64,000 nt of DNA, taken from Candidatus Poribacteria bacterium (GTDB lineage Bacteria; Poribacteria; WGA-4E; WGA-3G). The translations under genes were made by a program, and so were the position numbers. Each line of letters opens with the position of its first letter. Positions within the stretch are counted from its first letter, which is position 1. Where the stretch lies: NCBI GenBank assembly GCA_022825825.1, contig JAJDWA010000022.1, positions 78,078 through 142,077 on the forward strand. The letters are read 5' to 3'. Shown in pieces: positions 18,085-27,814 of the stretch. The notes below the pieces were generated by a model. That model ran no database searches, was not told the DNA's origin, and was given only the letters and a program-made list of their open reading frames with translations.

Positions 18085-18136
18085 GGTAGCGTTCTACCAA
18101 TAAAGCAGTGCCAACTTTTTATAGGCATTGCTTTTT
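18085..18136 (+). terminator. Leader hairpins with intrinsic terminator before rph
   Basis: Just behind the promoter lie a small hairpin, GGTAG-CGTT-CTACC (18085-18098), and then AAAGCAGTGCC (18102-18112) pairing with GGCATTGCTTT (18124-18134; one G-U), ending in a T-run to 18136. It has the form of an intrinsic terminator inside the 5' leader, so it may be an attenuator or may end a short RNA of about 50 bases. Confidence 0.55.
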
Positions 18137-18187
18137 GAACATAAAACTTCTGTTGAGCTAGAGATTAAAACTTGAAATGAGGACTAC

Positions 18188-18946
18188 ATGATCAGAGAAG
18201 ATGGACGAAAAACAGATGAGATGCGTCCGACTATAATTAGACGGAACTATATTAAACACGCTGAAGGCGCAGTGCTTATAGCAACTGGGGATACCAAGGT
18301 AATCTGCACTGCCTCCGTTGACGAACGTCAACCGCGCTTTATGCGCGACCAGAACATACGAAAAAGGGGATGGGTTACAGCCGAGTATTCAATGTTGCCG
18401 CGCTCTACTTCACAACGCATGTTACGCGAAGCAGCGTTAGGGAAGCTTGGTGGACGGACACAAGAGATACAAAGACTCATCGGCAGATCACTCCGCGCAG
18501 CTGTTGACCTCGATTCATTAGGTGAAAGAACAATCTGGGTGGACTGCGACGTTATTCAAGCTGATGGCGGTACCCGTACCGCAGCAATTACAGGAGCGTT
18601 TGTGGCACTCTGGGACGCTTGTAAAACGCTGCAACACCAAGGCAAGATTGATGATCTGCCAATCTTAGACAATATCGCAGCGACCAGTGTCGGGATTGTT
18701 GAAGGTATTCCTATGCTTGACCTCTGCTACACTGAGGATTCTGCTGCTGATGTCGATATGAACGTTGTGATGACAGGAAGTGGTAAGTTCATTGAGATTC
18801 AAGGCACCGCCGAACATAATCCATTTTCTCGAGAAGAATATGATCAATTGCTTGACCTATCTGTCAGCGGTATTCAACAACTTATCCGTTTGCAAAATCA
18901 AATGATGCTTGAGGACCTTGATGAAGCTTGTTTTGGCAACACGTAA
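18188..18946 (+). CDS. rph: Ribonuclease PH
   Basis: 252 residues, usual length. RNase PH is a phosphate-dependent 3' exonuclease that trims tRNA precursors. Family marks are [19 protein letters not shown] near the N-terminus, [20 protein letters not shown] (about 81-100) and [19 protein letters not shown] (about 121-139). The end of the gene overlaps the start of the next gene by 26 bases, a common arrangement with the RdgB/HAM1 gene. The GGACT before the ATG is only a weak ribosome site. Confidence 0.96.
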   Translation: MIREDGRKTDEMRPTIIRRNYIKHAEGAVLIATGDTKVICTASVDERQPRFMRDQNIRKRGWVTAEYSMLPRSTSQRMLREAALGKLGGRTQEIQRLIGRSLRAAVDLDSLGERTIWVDCDVIQADGGTRTAAITGAFVALWDACKTLQHQGKIDDLPILDNIAATSVGIVEGIPMLDLCYTEDSAADVDMNVVMTGSGKFIEIQGTAEHNPFSREEYDQLLDLSVSGIQQLIRLQNQMMLEDLDEACFGNT

Positions 18947-19565
18947 TCTCGGTAAAGTGAAAGAGCTTACGACAATGCTTAATACAGATCGGCAACAGAG
19001 GGATATTCAAATCCTCTCGCTTCAAGATTTTCCTGATGCACCAGAGGTGATTGAGGATGCCGAAACATACCAAGAAAATGCCGCTAAGAAAGCCACGGTC
19101 ATCGCTGATTACACCGGTCTTCGGACACTTGCTGATGATGCTGGCTTAGAGGTTGACGCGCTCGGTGGTGCACCGGGTGTTCACTCCAAACGATGGGTAG
19201 GTGATGATGCTACTGATGCTATTCGCGTTCAGAAACTGCTTGAAGTTTTGGAAGGTAAGACCAATAGGACTGCACGATTTGTTGCAGCGATTGCTATTGC
19301 GGAACCAACTACATCTAACAGCAGTGATTCCGGCAAAAATACCTTAAAACAACCAAAAGATTCTATATCAAAAAAGGTACATGTAGTAGTGGGAAAATGT
19401 GAAGGACATATTATCTATGCTCCTGCTGGGAACAGCGGCTTTGGATATGATCCAATATTTGTGCCAATTGGTTATGAAAAAACTTTTGCTGAATTAGGCG
19501 AAGCAATTAAAAATCGAATCAGTCATAGAAGTGAAGCATTGCGATTAGCACTCAAATTATTATAG
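18921..19565 (+). CDS. rdgB: XTP/dITP pyrophosphatase (HAM1/RdgB family)
   Basis: 214 residues from ATG 18921 (GAGG upstream), giving the classical start [16 protein letters not shown]. The enzyme removes non-canonical purine triphosphates (XTP, dITP). Active-site marks are [20 protein letters not shown] and GFGYDPIF. A low-complexity insert of about 20 residues ([20 protein letters not shown], about 133-152) separates the two halves and is not usual in the family. It overlaps rph. Confidence 0.95.
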   Translation: MKLVLATRNLGKVKELTTMLNTDRQQRDIQILSLQDFPDAPEVIEDAETYQENAAKKATVIADYTGLRTLADDAGLEVDALGGAPGVHSKRWVGDDATDAIRVQKLLEVLEGKTNRTARFVAAIAIAEPTTSNSSDSGKNTLKQPKDSISKKVHVVVGKCEGHIIYAPAGNSGFGYDPIFVPIGYEKTFAELGEAIKNRISHRSEALRLALKLL

Positions 19566-19675
19566 GAAACTCTGTAGTTGTTATATCAATGGCAAATTTC
19601 CTACAGACGTATTTTTAATCTGAAAACATCAAATTGAAATATATACCTAACTGTTTTTTTTAGAAAGGAAATTTA

Positions 19676-20233
19676 ATGGCAGCACTAAAAGATTTACGAA
19701 ATGGATTAGTCATCCGGCTTGACGACATTGTCTACACTATTGTAGACTGTCACCCTGTGAAACCCGGCAAAGGAGGCGCGTTCACTCGAACTAAAATTAA
19801 ACGTGTAACTGATGGCGCGGTACTTGACCGTACCTTTCGCGCTAACGAAACCATTGAAACCGTGCGTCTCACCGACCAAGAAATGCAGTTTCTCTATAGT
19901 GAAGGAAACCTGTTATGGTTTATGGATAACGAAACTTTTGACCAACACGCGCTTCCCGCAGCACTCCTTGGGGATAGTCTGAAATACCTAAAAGAAGGTG
20001 AAACTGTAACGGTAAAAATGGATGCGGCTACACCGCTCGCGGTGGAACTGCCAACCTTTGTCCAACTCCAAATAGTTGAAACGGACCCCGGTTTACGAGG
20101 CGATACTGTCAGCGGTGGTTCAAAAACAGCAAAATTAGAGACTGGCGCTGTTGTGAATGTTCCTCTCTTTGTAAAAAACGAAACTGTAATTAAAGTTGAC
20201 ACTCGGACAGGGAAATACGTTGAAAGGGTTTAA
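19676..20233 (+). CDS. efp: Translation elongation factor P
   Basis: 185 residues, AAAGGAAA before the ATG. EF-P relieves ribosome stalling at proline stretches. The loop PGKGGAF (about residues 33-39) keeps the lysine that is modified in many species; the modifying enzymes are not in this window. The KOW-like N-terminal domain and two OB domains fit the usual length. It is followed by accB after three bases, a gene order seen in many bacteria. Confidence 0.96.
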   Translation: MAALKDLRNGLVIRLDDIVYTIVDCHPVKPGKGGAFTRTKIKRVTDGAVLDRTFRANETIETVRLTDQEMQFLYSEGNLLWFMDNETFDQHALPAALLGDSLKYLKEGETVTVKMDAATPLAVELPTFVQLQIVETDPGLRGDTVSGGSKTAKLETGAVVNVPLFVKNETVIKVDTRTGKYVERV

Positions 20234-20236
20234 AAC

Positions 20237-20722
20237 ATGAAGCAGAAAAAGCAAACTGAGAAAGCTGACTCTTCCGCTGACAAAGAAACTACTCCTGACC
20301 CTCTGCTACAACGCCTTGAACAGCTTATTGCAATCGCAGAACAGGCAGATTTGGCAACGGTTCGAATTAGAGAAGGTGAAGTTGAGATAGAAATTTCACG
20401 CGGCACCGCGCAACCTATGCCAATCGCTCCCCCTATTACAAGTGCCGCTGCACCGACACTCGTCACGGAAAACGAAACGGGTGACGACATAATTCGCTCA
20501 CCGATGCCTGCTCGTTTCTATCGGGCACCAGCACCCGATGAACCGCCATTTATAGAAGTCGGTGATACTGTTACAGCAGGTGCTTCATTAGCTACGCTTG
20601 AAGTCATGAAAACTTTCAATGATGTTGAAGCTCCTTTCAATTGTGAAATCCTTGAAATTCTTGTTGAAGATGGGTCCGCAGTTGAATACAATCAATCCCT
20701 CTTTCGAGTGAGGCAAACTTAG
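20237..20722 (+). CDS. accB: Biotin carboxyl carrier protein of acetyl-CoA carboxylase
   Basis: 161 residues. A Lys/Glu-rich N-terminus, then an Ala/Pro linker (about 60-75), then the biotinyl domain with EVMKTF, in which K125 would carry biotin. The more usual motif is (A/V)MK(L/M), so Thr-Phe after the lysine is a small variation. It supplies biotin to AccC in the first step of fatty acid synthesis. Tightly coupled to efp (3 bases) and accC (4 bases). Confidence 0.93.
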   Translation: MKQKKQTEKADSSADKETTPDPLLQRLEQLIAIAEQADLATVRIREGEVEIEISRGTAQPMPIAPPITSAAAPTLVTENETGDDIIRSPMPARFYRAPAPDEPPFIEVGDTVTAGASLATLEVMKTFNDVEAPFNCEILEILVEDGSAVEYNQSLFRVRQT

Positions 20723-20726
20723 GACT

Positions 20727-22085
20727 ATGTTTCAAAAAATATTGATTGCAAACCGTGGTGAGATAGCCATCCGCATAATCCGCGCCTGTAAGGACATGGA
20801 TATTAAGACTGTTGCCATTTACTCAACGGCAGACAAAGACGCCCTCCACGTTAAATACGCTGATGAGTCATACTGTATCGGACCGCCCCCTTCTAATGAT
20901 AGTTATCTTAAATATGCAAATATCACTACCGTTGCAGAACTTGCCAATGTTGATGCGATTCACCCTGGTGCGGGGTTTCTCGCTGAAGATGCACAGTTCG
21001 CTGAAATCTGTGAGGCACACCAAATAAAATTCATTGGACCCTCTATTAATGACCTGAATACTATGGGCAACAAGATTCGCGCACTTGAAACAGTCGCAAA
21101 GGCAGGTTTGAAGCTTGTCCCTGGTAGTCAAAGCAGAAAAAGAAAAAAAGACAAAAAAGCCACCGTTGAAACCGCTGAAGAAGCAGCCGAACTCGCTGAA
21201 AAAATCGGATATCCGATTGGAATCAAGGCATCGGCTGGTGGTGGTGGCCGCGGCATCCGTATCGCACACAACCGTCCCAGTCTGTTCAACCTATTCCATA
21301 TCGCAAAAGCCGAGAGCGAAGCCGCGTTTGGGAACAGCGATGTTTACGTTGAAAAATGGATTGAAGATGCACGGCATATTGAAGTTCAAGTTTTGGGAGA
21401 TTCTCACGGTAATGTCGTCCATTTCGGAGAACGTGAATGCTCTATCCAACGCAAACAGCAAAAACTGCTTGAGGAAGCCCCTGCCGCATCTATCTCCTCC
21501 AAACTCCGTAATGAAATTTGTAAAGCCGCCGTCAAAGCCGCCAAGTCAATCGGATACCTAAATGCAGGTACAATTGAGTTTGTCGTTGATAAGGATGAAA
21601 ATTTCTATTTCCTTGAGATGAACACGCGTATTCAGGTTGAACATACCATCACCGAAAGTATCACTGGTATTGATTTGATTAAGGAACAGATACGTTTGGC
21701 AATGGGAGAGGAACTCGGATACAACCAATCTGATATTCACATTAACGGACACGCTATTGAATGCAGAATCAATGCTGAAGACCCTGCGAATCAGTTTATG
21801 CCTTCGCCAGGGTTAGTTACAGACTATCAACCCCCCGGTGGTATCGGTATCCGTGTTGATGGGTATATCTACACGGGTTATACGGTTCCTCCGCACTACG
21901 ATTCACTCGTTGCGAAATTAATCGCTATCGGTAGGGATCGTGATGAAGCAATCGCCCGATTGAAGCGAGCACTTTCCGAATTTAAGATTGAAGGTATCAA
22001 AACCACAATCCCACTCCATCAAAACATTATAGATGATGAGCGGTTTCTAAACCGAAATATTTTCACTAACTTCCTAAAAACATGA
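20727..22085 (+). CDS. accC: Biotin carboxylase subunit of acetyl-CoA carboxylase
   Basis: 452 residues. The N-terminus KILIANRGEIAIRIIRAC is the biotin carboxylase signature. The ATP-grasp glycine loop SAGGGGRGIR (about 171-180) and the catalytic stretch FLEMNTRIQVEHTITE (about 294-309) are intact. A lysine-rich insert (SRKRKKDKK, about 134-142) extends the B-domain edge relative to the usual protein. It ends overlapping the next start by four bases (ATGA). Confidence 0.96.
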   Translation: MFQKILIANRGEIAIRIIRACKDMDIKTVAIYSTADKDALHVKYADESYCIGPPPSNDSYLKYANITTVAELANVDAIHPGAGFLAEDAQFAEICEAHQIKFIGPSINDLNTMGNKIRALETVAKAGLKLVPGSQSRKRKKDKKATVETAEEAAELAEKIGYPIGIKASAGGGGRGIRIAHNRPSLFNLFHIAKAESEAAFGNSDVYVEKWIEDARHIEVQVLGDSHGNVVHFGERECSIQRKQQKLLEEAPAASISSKLRNEICKAAVKAAKSIGYLNAGTIEFVVDKDENFYFLEMNTRIQVEHTITESITGIDLIKEQIRLAMGEELGYNQSDIHINGHAIECRINAEDPANQFMPSPGLVTDYQPPGGIGIRVDGYIYTGYTVPPHYDSLVAKLIAIGRDRDEAIARLKRALSEFKIEGIKTTIPLHQNIIDDERFLNRNIFTNFLKT

Positions 22086-23812
22086 GAACCTTTATAGGTA
22101 CAACAACGGAGAATTGGCACATCCCTAACTATATTCTGTACTTTGTGGTACTCGTGTTTATCACAACATACTCACATGCGCAGTCTGTTACTTTTATTGA
22201 TGTAACACACGAGTCTGGAATCCGCTTCCAACACTCAAAAGGTTCTCGCTCCAGTTTGCTCCCTGAAGATATGGGTTCTGGCGCAGGTTTTGCCGATATA
22301 GATAATGATGGTGATCTTGATCTCTACATTGTAAACATTCCCGGTCCTTACAAAATAAAACCACCCATCAAACCTGTTACTACATCTGCTGCAAATATGC
22401 TTTACCGGAACAACGGTAACGGCACGTTTTCTGACATTACAGATGCTGCAAAGGTTGGAGACACAGGGAACGGCATGGGATGCGTTTTCGCAGATTACAA
22501 TGGAGATGGAAACGTTGATCTCTACGTAACGAATTATGGCGAAAATGTGCTTTATCAGAACAACGGTAACGGCACATTTACTGATGTAACAAAGACTGCC
22601 GGAGTCGGGTGTCCGTTGTGGAGTACAGGCGCTGCTTTCGCTGATTACGATGGAGACAACGATTTAGACCTATATGTTTGTAATTACGTCACGTATGATC
22701 TGGAAAAGTTTGAACAACAGAAAAAGGAATCCATGCAATCTGGGAAATTAGTGCCGAATGCCCTGAATCCCACCGCTTTTGAACCGCAAGATAATGTATT
22801 TTACCGTAACAACGGGGACGGGACGTTTACTGATGTCACTGTCGAGGCAGGTGTTGCTGCCCACGGGGGTAGAAGTATGCAAGCCATTTTCAGCGACTTT
22901 GACAATGATAACGATATGGACCTTTACGTAGCAAACGACACTTCTGAAAACCATGTTTTTCGCAATGACGGGGACGGGGCGTTTACGGATGTTAGTGCTG
23001 AGTCCTGGGCAGCAGACTTTCGCGGATCCATGGGGTTAGCAGCTGGGGATTACGATGCAGATGGAGATATTGATCTCTTTATCAGCCACTGGATTGATCA
23101 GGAATATGTCCTCTATAGGAATCTGTTACAGGAAAATGAAGAAACAGAAAAAAGCATCCCCAAACGCATCCGATTTGTAGACGAATCCTATTCTGCTATG
23201 CTTGCAGAAGTCACGTTAAAAGAAATTGGATGGGGCACTTCTCTTTTTGACTATGACAATGATGGCGATTTAGATATTTTTGTGGCAAATGGCAGCACTT
23301 TCCAAAAACTTGACCAACCTGAAGTGCTTATCCCACAACACAATCAGCTGTTTCGTAATGAAGGCGATGGAACTTTCAGTAATGTTAGTAAAAGCACAGG
23401 TATTGCGAACCTACCCTCGCGTGTTAGCCGTGGTGCTGCATTTGGAGACTACGACAACGATGGAGATGTTGATATATTCATCGCCAACAACTATGACAAA
23501 CCGACTCTGCTGCGGAATAACACCAACGATTTCAAGAACAGCAATAATTGGCTGCACGTTAAGTTAGTAGGGACAAACCCAAATAGAAACGCTGTCGGTG
23601 CGAAAATCTTACTGAAAACAGCAGATTCTACACAGATACGTGAAATTTATGCAGGTGAAAGTTACATGTCTGCTAATAGTTTTATCGCTGAATTCGGGTT
23701 AGGAAAAGCCTCACAGGTTAAGACACTTCAGGTTACCTGGACCAACGGTAAAACGCAAATGCTTCAGGATATATCAGCAAACCAGCTGATACAGATTACT
23801 CAGAAACCATAG
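22082..23812 (+). CDS. Secreted FG-GAP/VCBS repeat protein with UnbV/ASPIC C-terminus (CRTAC1-like)
   Basis: 576 residues; signal-like hydrophobic stretch at about 17-33. At least seven FG-GAP-type calcium loops of the form DYDGDNDLDLYV run from about residue 70 to 470 (DIDNDGDLDLYI, DYNGDGNVDLYV, DFDNDNDMDLYV, DYDADGDIDLFI, DYDNDGDLDIFV, DYDNDGDVDIFI). The last 90 residues match the UnbV/ASPIC domain (NAVGAKILLKTADSTQIREI...YAGESYMSANS). It is presumably an extracellular calcium-binding beta-propeller. The ATGA overlap with accC ties it to that operon, which is odd for a secreted protein. Confidence 0.9.
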   Translation: MRTFIGTTTENWHIPNYILYFVVLVFITTYSHAQSVTFIDVTHESGIRFQHSKGSRSSLLPEDMGSGAGFADIDNDGDLDLYIVNIPGPYKIKPPIKPVTTSAANMLYRNNGNGTFSDITDAAKVGDTGNGMGCVFADYNGDGNVDLYVTNYGENVLYQNNGNGTFTDVTKTAGVGCPLWSTGAAFADYDGDNDLDLYVCNYVTYDLEKFEQQKKESMQSGKLVPNALNPTAFEPQDNVFYRNNGDGTFTDVTVEAGVAAHGGRSMQAIFSDFDNDNDMDLYVANDTSENHVFRNDGDGAFTDVSAESWAADFRGSMGLAAGDYDADGDIDLFISHWIDQEYVLYRNLLQENEETEKSIPKRIRFVDESYSAMLAEVTLKEIGWGTSLFDYDNDGDLDIFVANGSTFQKLDQPEVLIPQHNQLFRNEGDGTFSNVSKSTGIANLPSRVSRGAAFGDYDNDGDVDIFIANNYDKPTLLRNNTNDFKNSNNWLHVKLVGTNPNRNAVGAKILLKTADSTQIREIYAGESYMSANSFIAEFGLGKASQVKTLQVTWTNGKTQMLQDISANQLIQITQKP

Positions 23813-23845
23813 GTGAATAGTCAACGGAATATAAGACACAATTTG

Positions 23846-23870
23846 TAGGCGCGGTTTCAAACCGCGCCTA
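23846..23870. repeat. Perfect palindrome between genes
   Basis: 12 bases (TAGGCGCGGTTT) and their exact complement around a single C. It sits 34 bases behind the FG-GAP gene and could end its transcript or belong to the dispersed palindrome family. Confidence 0.65.
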
Positions 23871-23946
23871 TCGCGAGATAGGTTTGTAGTCGCGCATTTA
23901 TTGCATCTCTTTGATTCGGAGAACCGATAACTGAAAACTAATTGTT

Positions 23947-25326
23947 ATGAACATCAAAACCTCACCCAAATCCATCCTATTGACAGAATCCGAAATGGCA
24001 CTGTTTGTTGATTACTATCAACTCACGATGGGACAAGCAGATTTCAATGCTCAAAACGATGCTATTATCACTGCCAATTACTATGTCCGCAAAATCCCAC
24101 AAGGTGAATATCTCATCGCGGCAGGCCTTGAGCAGGTTATCCACTACATCTTAAATCTGCGTTTTACGGATGATATGCTCAACTGGCTATCACAACGTGG
24201 CGAATTAAGCGATGACTATCTTGCATCATTGAAAGATTTTCGATTTGACGGTTGTGTTTATGCTGTCCCCGAAGGCACTCCTGTTTTCCCGAATGAACCC
24301 ATTATCAACGTAACCGGCATATCCCGTGACGTTCAACTTTTTGAAACCTACCTGCTCTGCGTGATGAACTTTCAAACGTTAATTGCAACAAAAGCCTCAC
24401 GGATTGTCCATGCGGCGAGAGAAAAACCGGTCTTCGATTTCGGTGCAAGACGCGCACACGGTAGAGATGCAGGTTTACTCGCCGCGCGTGCTTCCTTCAT
24501 CGGTGGTGCAAGCGGCACATCGCTTGTACTTGCAGGGCGTTATTTCGATATTCCCTACGTCGGCACAATGGCACATAAATTTGTTATGGAACGACCAACA
24601 GAGGTCGATGCGTTCCGAGATTACGCAAACGCCTTTCCGCACAACACAACACTTCTGATTGATACCTACCATACGTTAGAAGGAGCAAAAAATGCCTGCA
24701 TCGTTGCACATGAGATGGAAGCACGCAGTGCCCGACTGAAAGCAGTAAGATTAGATAGCGGTGATCTCTTGACACTCAGCCAAGAGGTCCGCCGTATCCT
24801 TAATGCAGACGGACTTGACTATGTGCAAATTATCGCCAGCCATGATCTTGATGAATTTGAGATAGACAAATTACTTAAAGAAGATGCGCCGATTGACGCA
24901 TTTGGCGTTGGGACACGTCTTGCGACTGGTGCTAACTTTGATTCCCGGACAGGTGAGGGTGGGCCTTCGGCGCTCGGTGGTGTCTACAAGTCAGTTGAAC
25001 GTGATGGTGTTCCTATTGGTAAACAGTCACTTGATGAACCTGCCAAAGCCACTCTCCCAGGAAGAAAACAGGCTTATCGCCAAACCGACTCCAATGGACA
25101 CTATTTTAAAGACTGCATAACACTTTGGGATAAACCGATATCCGATGGAGAACCGCTTTTAATTTCCATTGTCAAAGACGGAGAATTGGTGTATAATTTT
25201 CCAAATCTGACAGACATTCAGGATCGGGCGAGGGCAGAACTCATAAAATTAGATGAATCTCATAAAGTTTTGACGGATGCTAAACCTTATACGGTTGAAA
25301 TACATGCGGGGTTGAGAACAGAATAG
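23947..25326 (+). CDS. pncB: Nicotinate phosphoribosyltransferase
   Basis: 459 residues. The enzyme makes nicotinate mononucleotide from nicotinate and PRPP in NAD salvage. Family marks are LFVDYYQLTMGQAD (about 14-27), FDFGARRAHGRDAG (about 165-178), GTMAHKFVM (about 209-217), RLDSGDLL (about 270-277) and GVGTRL. The last 57 codons occur twice more downstream as decayed copies (26228-26398 and 27815-27891). No ribosome site of note before the ATG. Confidence 0.95.
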   Translation: MNIKTSPKSILLTESEMALFVDYYQLTMGQADFNAQNDAIITANYYVRKIPQGEYLIAAGLEQVIHYILNLRFTDDMLNWLSQRGELSDDYLASLKDFRFDGCVYAVPEGTPVFPNEPIINVTGISRDVQLFETYLLCVMNFQTLIATKASRIVHAAREKPVFDFGARRAHGRDAGLLAARASFIGGASGTSLVLAGRYFDIPYVGTMAHKFVMERPTEVDAFRDYANAFPHNTTLLIDTYHTLEGAKNACIVAHEMEARSARLKAVRLDSGDLLTLSQEVRRILNADGLDYVQIIASHDLDEFEIDKLLKEDAPIDAFGVGTRLATGANFDSRTGEGGPSALGGVYKSVERDGVPIGKQSLDEPAKATLPGRKQAYRQTDSNGHYFKDCITLWDKPISDGEPLLISIVKDGELVYNFPNLTDIQDRARAELIKLDESHKVLTDAKPYTVEIHAGLRTE

Positions 25327-25388
25327 CAATGAAGACACGTAAGTCGTGATAAGAGGGATGCCTGCTCTGATATACCAGGGAGGAAATG

Positions 25389-26237
25389 ATGGATATTCTA
25401 ACGGACTTTGAATTCAAGCAAAGAAAATATATGCCCACCTTTCCGATAGTCAATGGAAAACCGACTATATACATAGAAGGTTATCCTTACGAGGATGATA
25501 AGCCGATGCCAGCGACTGAGTTTCACGGTTTGCAGATAAACATATTTTATGACCAACTTTTCCGATATTTTAGGATTAATGATTACGTTCACATCGGTAA
25601 TGACAACTTTATCTATTATGAAGAAGGTGACATCACGAAGGTAGTCGCGCCTGATATTTTCGTCGTGTTTGGCGTTAAGAAGTATCCGTTGCGGCGTTCA
25701 TTTTATACGTGGTCTGAAGGTGCGGCACCGGTAGCAGTTTTTGAGTTTCTATCAGATGCGACAGCGGATCAGGATCGGCATGAAAAGGTGGAAGTATATC
25801 TGCAAGAGATGGGGGTTCAAGAGTTCTTTATCCATCAACCTGAGATGGATAAACCTGTGGAGTTTTTTGGGTGGCGGCGTGTTTCTGGTGATATTGTTGA
25901 AATAGTGCCGGATGCGTCTGGTGGCTTGTTCAGCGAGGCATTAAATCTATGGTTTCGGTGGGAGGAAGATCAAACGACGCGCGTGCGGTTATTGCGTCCA
26001 TCTCTGCCTGACGGCACACCGATAAACACATCTGTGGAGGAAGAACATCTGCGAGAACAAGAACAGCAACTACGACTGGAAGAACAGCAACTACGACTGG
26101 AAGAACAGCATAAGAGAGTAGAAGCGGAAGCGCGCGCCGAAGAAGCTGAACGAACCGCCAAAGAAGAAGCTGAACGAAGACAGGCGTTAGAAGCCGAGTT
26201 AGAACATCTCCGTACGCAAATCGCTAACCGCTCTTAA
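25389..26237 (+). CDS. Uma2-family protein (DUF820, PD-(D/E)XK-like) with coiled-coil tail
   Basis: 282 residues from ATG 25389; GGAGG at 25379-25383 favours it over the ATG at 25386. Core marks are VVAPDIFVVFG (about 88-98), PVAVFEFLSDATADQD (about 115-130) and KVEVYLQEMGVQEFFI (about 133-148), the Uma2 restriction-endonuclease-like fold with a D...ExxS arrangement. A Glu/Arg coiled coil of about 65 residues follows, with a 21-base tandem repeat (26061-26102). The gene stops inside a copy of the pncB 3' end, so it was probably inserted by recombination. The family is amplified in cyanobacteria and related genomes; its biological role is not settled. Confidence 0.88.
   Translation: MDILTDFEFKQRKYMPTFPIVNGKPTIYIEGYPYEDDKPMPATEFHGLQINIFYDQLFRYFRINDYVHIGNDNFIYYEEGDITKVVAPDIFVVFGVKKYPLRRSFYTWSEGAAPVAVFEFLSDATADQDRHEKVEVYLQEMGVQEFFIHQPEMDKPVEFFGWRRVSGDIVEIVPDASGGLFSEALNLWFRWEEDQTTRVRLLRPSLPDGTPINTSVEEEHLREQEQQLRLEEQQLRLEEQHKRVEAEARAEEAERTAKEEAERRQALEAELEHLRTQIANRS
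26061..26102 (+). repeat. 21-base tandem repeat within the coiled coil
   Basis: Two identical 21-base units starting GAACAGCAAC at 26061 and 26082, with the start of a third at 26103. Each adds EQQLRLE to the coiled coil. Confidence 0.85.
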
Positions 26238-26398
26238 TTGCCATTGTCAAAGATGGAAAATTGATGTATAATTTTCCATCTTTGACAGATATTCAGAAAC
26301 GAACCAGAGCAGAACTCATAAGATCGGATGCATCTCATTAAGTTTTGACAGATGCTAAGCCTTATACGGTTAAAATACATCTGGAATTGAGAAAGTAA
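26228..26398 (+). pseudogene. Decayed copy of the pncB 3' end (copy 2)
   Basis: Matches 25153-25326 of pncB over its whole length (for example IVKDG-LVYNF..LTDIQ becomes IVKDGKLMYNFPSLTDIQ). An internal TAA interrupts it at the SHKVL position (SH-stop-VLTDAKPYTV), and the final TAA is at 26396-26398. The Uma2 stop codon lies within the first ten bases. The rest of the pncB gene is absent. Confidence 0.88.
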
Positions 26399-26569
26399 AA
26401 CGAGTTACATTGATTCTGCTGGCGAGATGTGGTATTCTTAATCTATCATTTTATAACATAAAAGCGGCACGCGTCCTATGAGTTTTCGATGCGGCACGCA
26501 CACATTTTTAATTAAGGCATAACATCGTTGTTATGCTTGAAAGCTAAATGCTGAAGGAGCACAAAATTA
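26399..26569. other. Intergenic leader of the desaturase gene
   Basis: No gene seen. It contains the promoter at 26410-26438 and, just before the GTG start, GAAGGAGC as ribosome site. Confidence 0.5.
26410..26438 (+). promoter_or_regulatory. Promoter of the desaturase gene
   Basis: TTGATT (26410-26415), 17 bases, TATTCT (26433-26438). Confidence 0.5.
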
Positions 26570-27754
26570 GTGTCTAAAGAACCAAGCAATTCGCGTTCCG
26601 TCGATACGGCGGACATTGTTCATCCTCGTCCTATACCTTTTATATTGATTCACCTTGCATGTTTTTCCATTTTTTGGGTAGATGTCCAACCCATCGATTG
26701 GATTATATGCGGCGTTCTTTACGTTATCCGTATGTTTGGTATCACAGCAGGATTTCATCGTTATTTTTCACACAGAGCATTTAAAACAAGCCGTAGTTTC
26801 CAATTCTTTTTGGCATTTCTCGGACAAAGCGCAGCTCAACGAGGCACACTCTGGTGGGCAGCAAAACATCGGGAACATCATAAGTATTCTGACACAGAAC
26901 ATGATGTTCACTCACCAGTTAAACATGGATTTTGGTACTCCCATGTAGGTTGGATTTTGTGTAAACGCGGGCTAAGTGTAGATTACAGTCTAATAAAGGA
27001 CTTCCGAAAATATCCTGAACTTGTTTGGCTTGGGAAATTCCATTCACTACCGGCAGTCCTATTAGGTATTTTCGTTTGGGTAATTGCAGGCTGGTCTGGA
27101 CTTGTCGTAGGTTTTATAATAAGTACTGTGCTTCTATATCACGGAACTTTTGCTATCAATTCTCTTTCCCACATTTATGGGAAACAACGTTATGACACCG
27201 GAGATAATTCTCGTAACAATATTTTTCTTGCCATCATTACACTCGGAGAAGGATGGCATAATAATCATCATCACTTTCCAAGTGCTGCCCCACAAGGTTT
27301 TCGTTGGTGGCAAATTGACATCACGTACTATATTTTGAAAATTTTGTCCGTTTTTAGAATCGTTTGGGACCTTCGCTTACCCCCCGCGCATGTCATTGCG
27401 GGTAAACGTAGAGTGCCTCTCGCTGCCATAGAAAACGCTGCCCAGCAACTTGCTGCGAGTTTTTCGATTGAACAGATAAGCAGAACGGTTTTGCATGTAT
27501 GGGCACATACGCCAAAATTAGAAGAACTTCGTAGGCGCGCCCGCATCGGTCAGGCAGAGGTTGAGGCATTTCTAAAAGAGATGAAGATTCTTGAGTTACC
27601 GAAAATAGGAAATCTTAAAGATAAAGCACAAAACATGTTCACTCACATCCCAACTTTAAATCCGATTGTTGAGCGGGCAAATCAAATCATCGTTCAGGCA
27701 GTTTCGGTGTGGCTGCTTCAGAACGACATGTGCGAAACGGCTATTGGGGTTTAG
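26570..27754 (+). CDS. Membrane fatty acyl-CoA desaturase (delta-9 type)
   Basis: 394 residues from GTG 26570 (GAAGGAG upstream). Three histidine boxes bind the di-iron centre: HRYFSH (63-68), HREHHKYSD (100-108) and HNNHHHFP (230-237). Hydrophobic segments surround them (about 25-60, 155-185). It introduces a double bond into acyl chains, acting at the inner membrane with an electron donor not encoded nearby. The C-terminal 120 residues are an extension with several helices, beyond the usual end of bacterial enzymes. A further pncB tail follows, suggesting the gene arrived by the same route as the Uma2 gene. Confidence 0.92.
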   Translation: MSKEPSNSRSVDTADIVHPRPIPFILIHLACFSIFWVDVQPIDWIICGVLYVIRMFGITAGFHRYFSHRAFKTSRSFQFFLAFLGQSAAQRGTLWWAAKHREHHKYSDTEHDVHSPVKHGFWYSHVGWILCKRGLSVDYSLIKDFRKYPELVWLGKFHSLPAVLLGIFVWVIAGWSGLVVGFIISTVLLYHGTFAINSLSHIYGKQRYDTGDNSRNNIFLAIITLGEGWHNNHHHFPSAAPQGFRWWQIDITYYILKILSVFRIVWDLRLPPAHVIAGKRRVPLAAIENAAQQLAASFSIEQISRTVLHVWAHTPKLEELRRRARIGQAEVEAFLKEMKILELPKIGNLKDKAQNMFTHIPTLNPIVERANQIIVQAVSVWLLQNDMCETAIGV

Positions 27755-27772
27755 TGAATACTGATAAGGGTT

Positions 27773-27800
27773 GGGTTAGATTAAAAGTAAAATCTAACCC
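27773..27800. terminator. Hairpin behind the desaturase gene
   Basis: GGGTTAGATT (27773-27782) pairs perfectly with AATCTAACCC (27791-27800) around an 8-base loop. There is no T-run, so termination is uncertain. Confidence 0.4.
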
Positions 27801-27814
27801 CGTCCTAACGGTAC

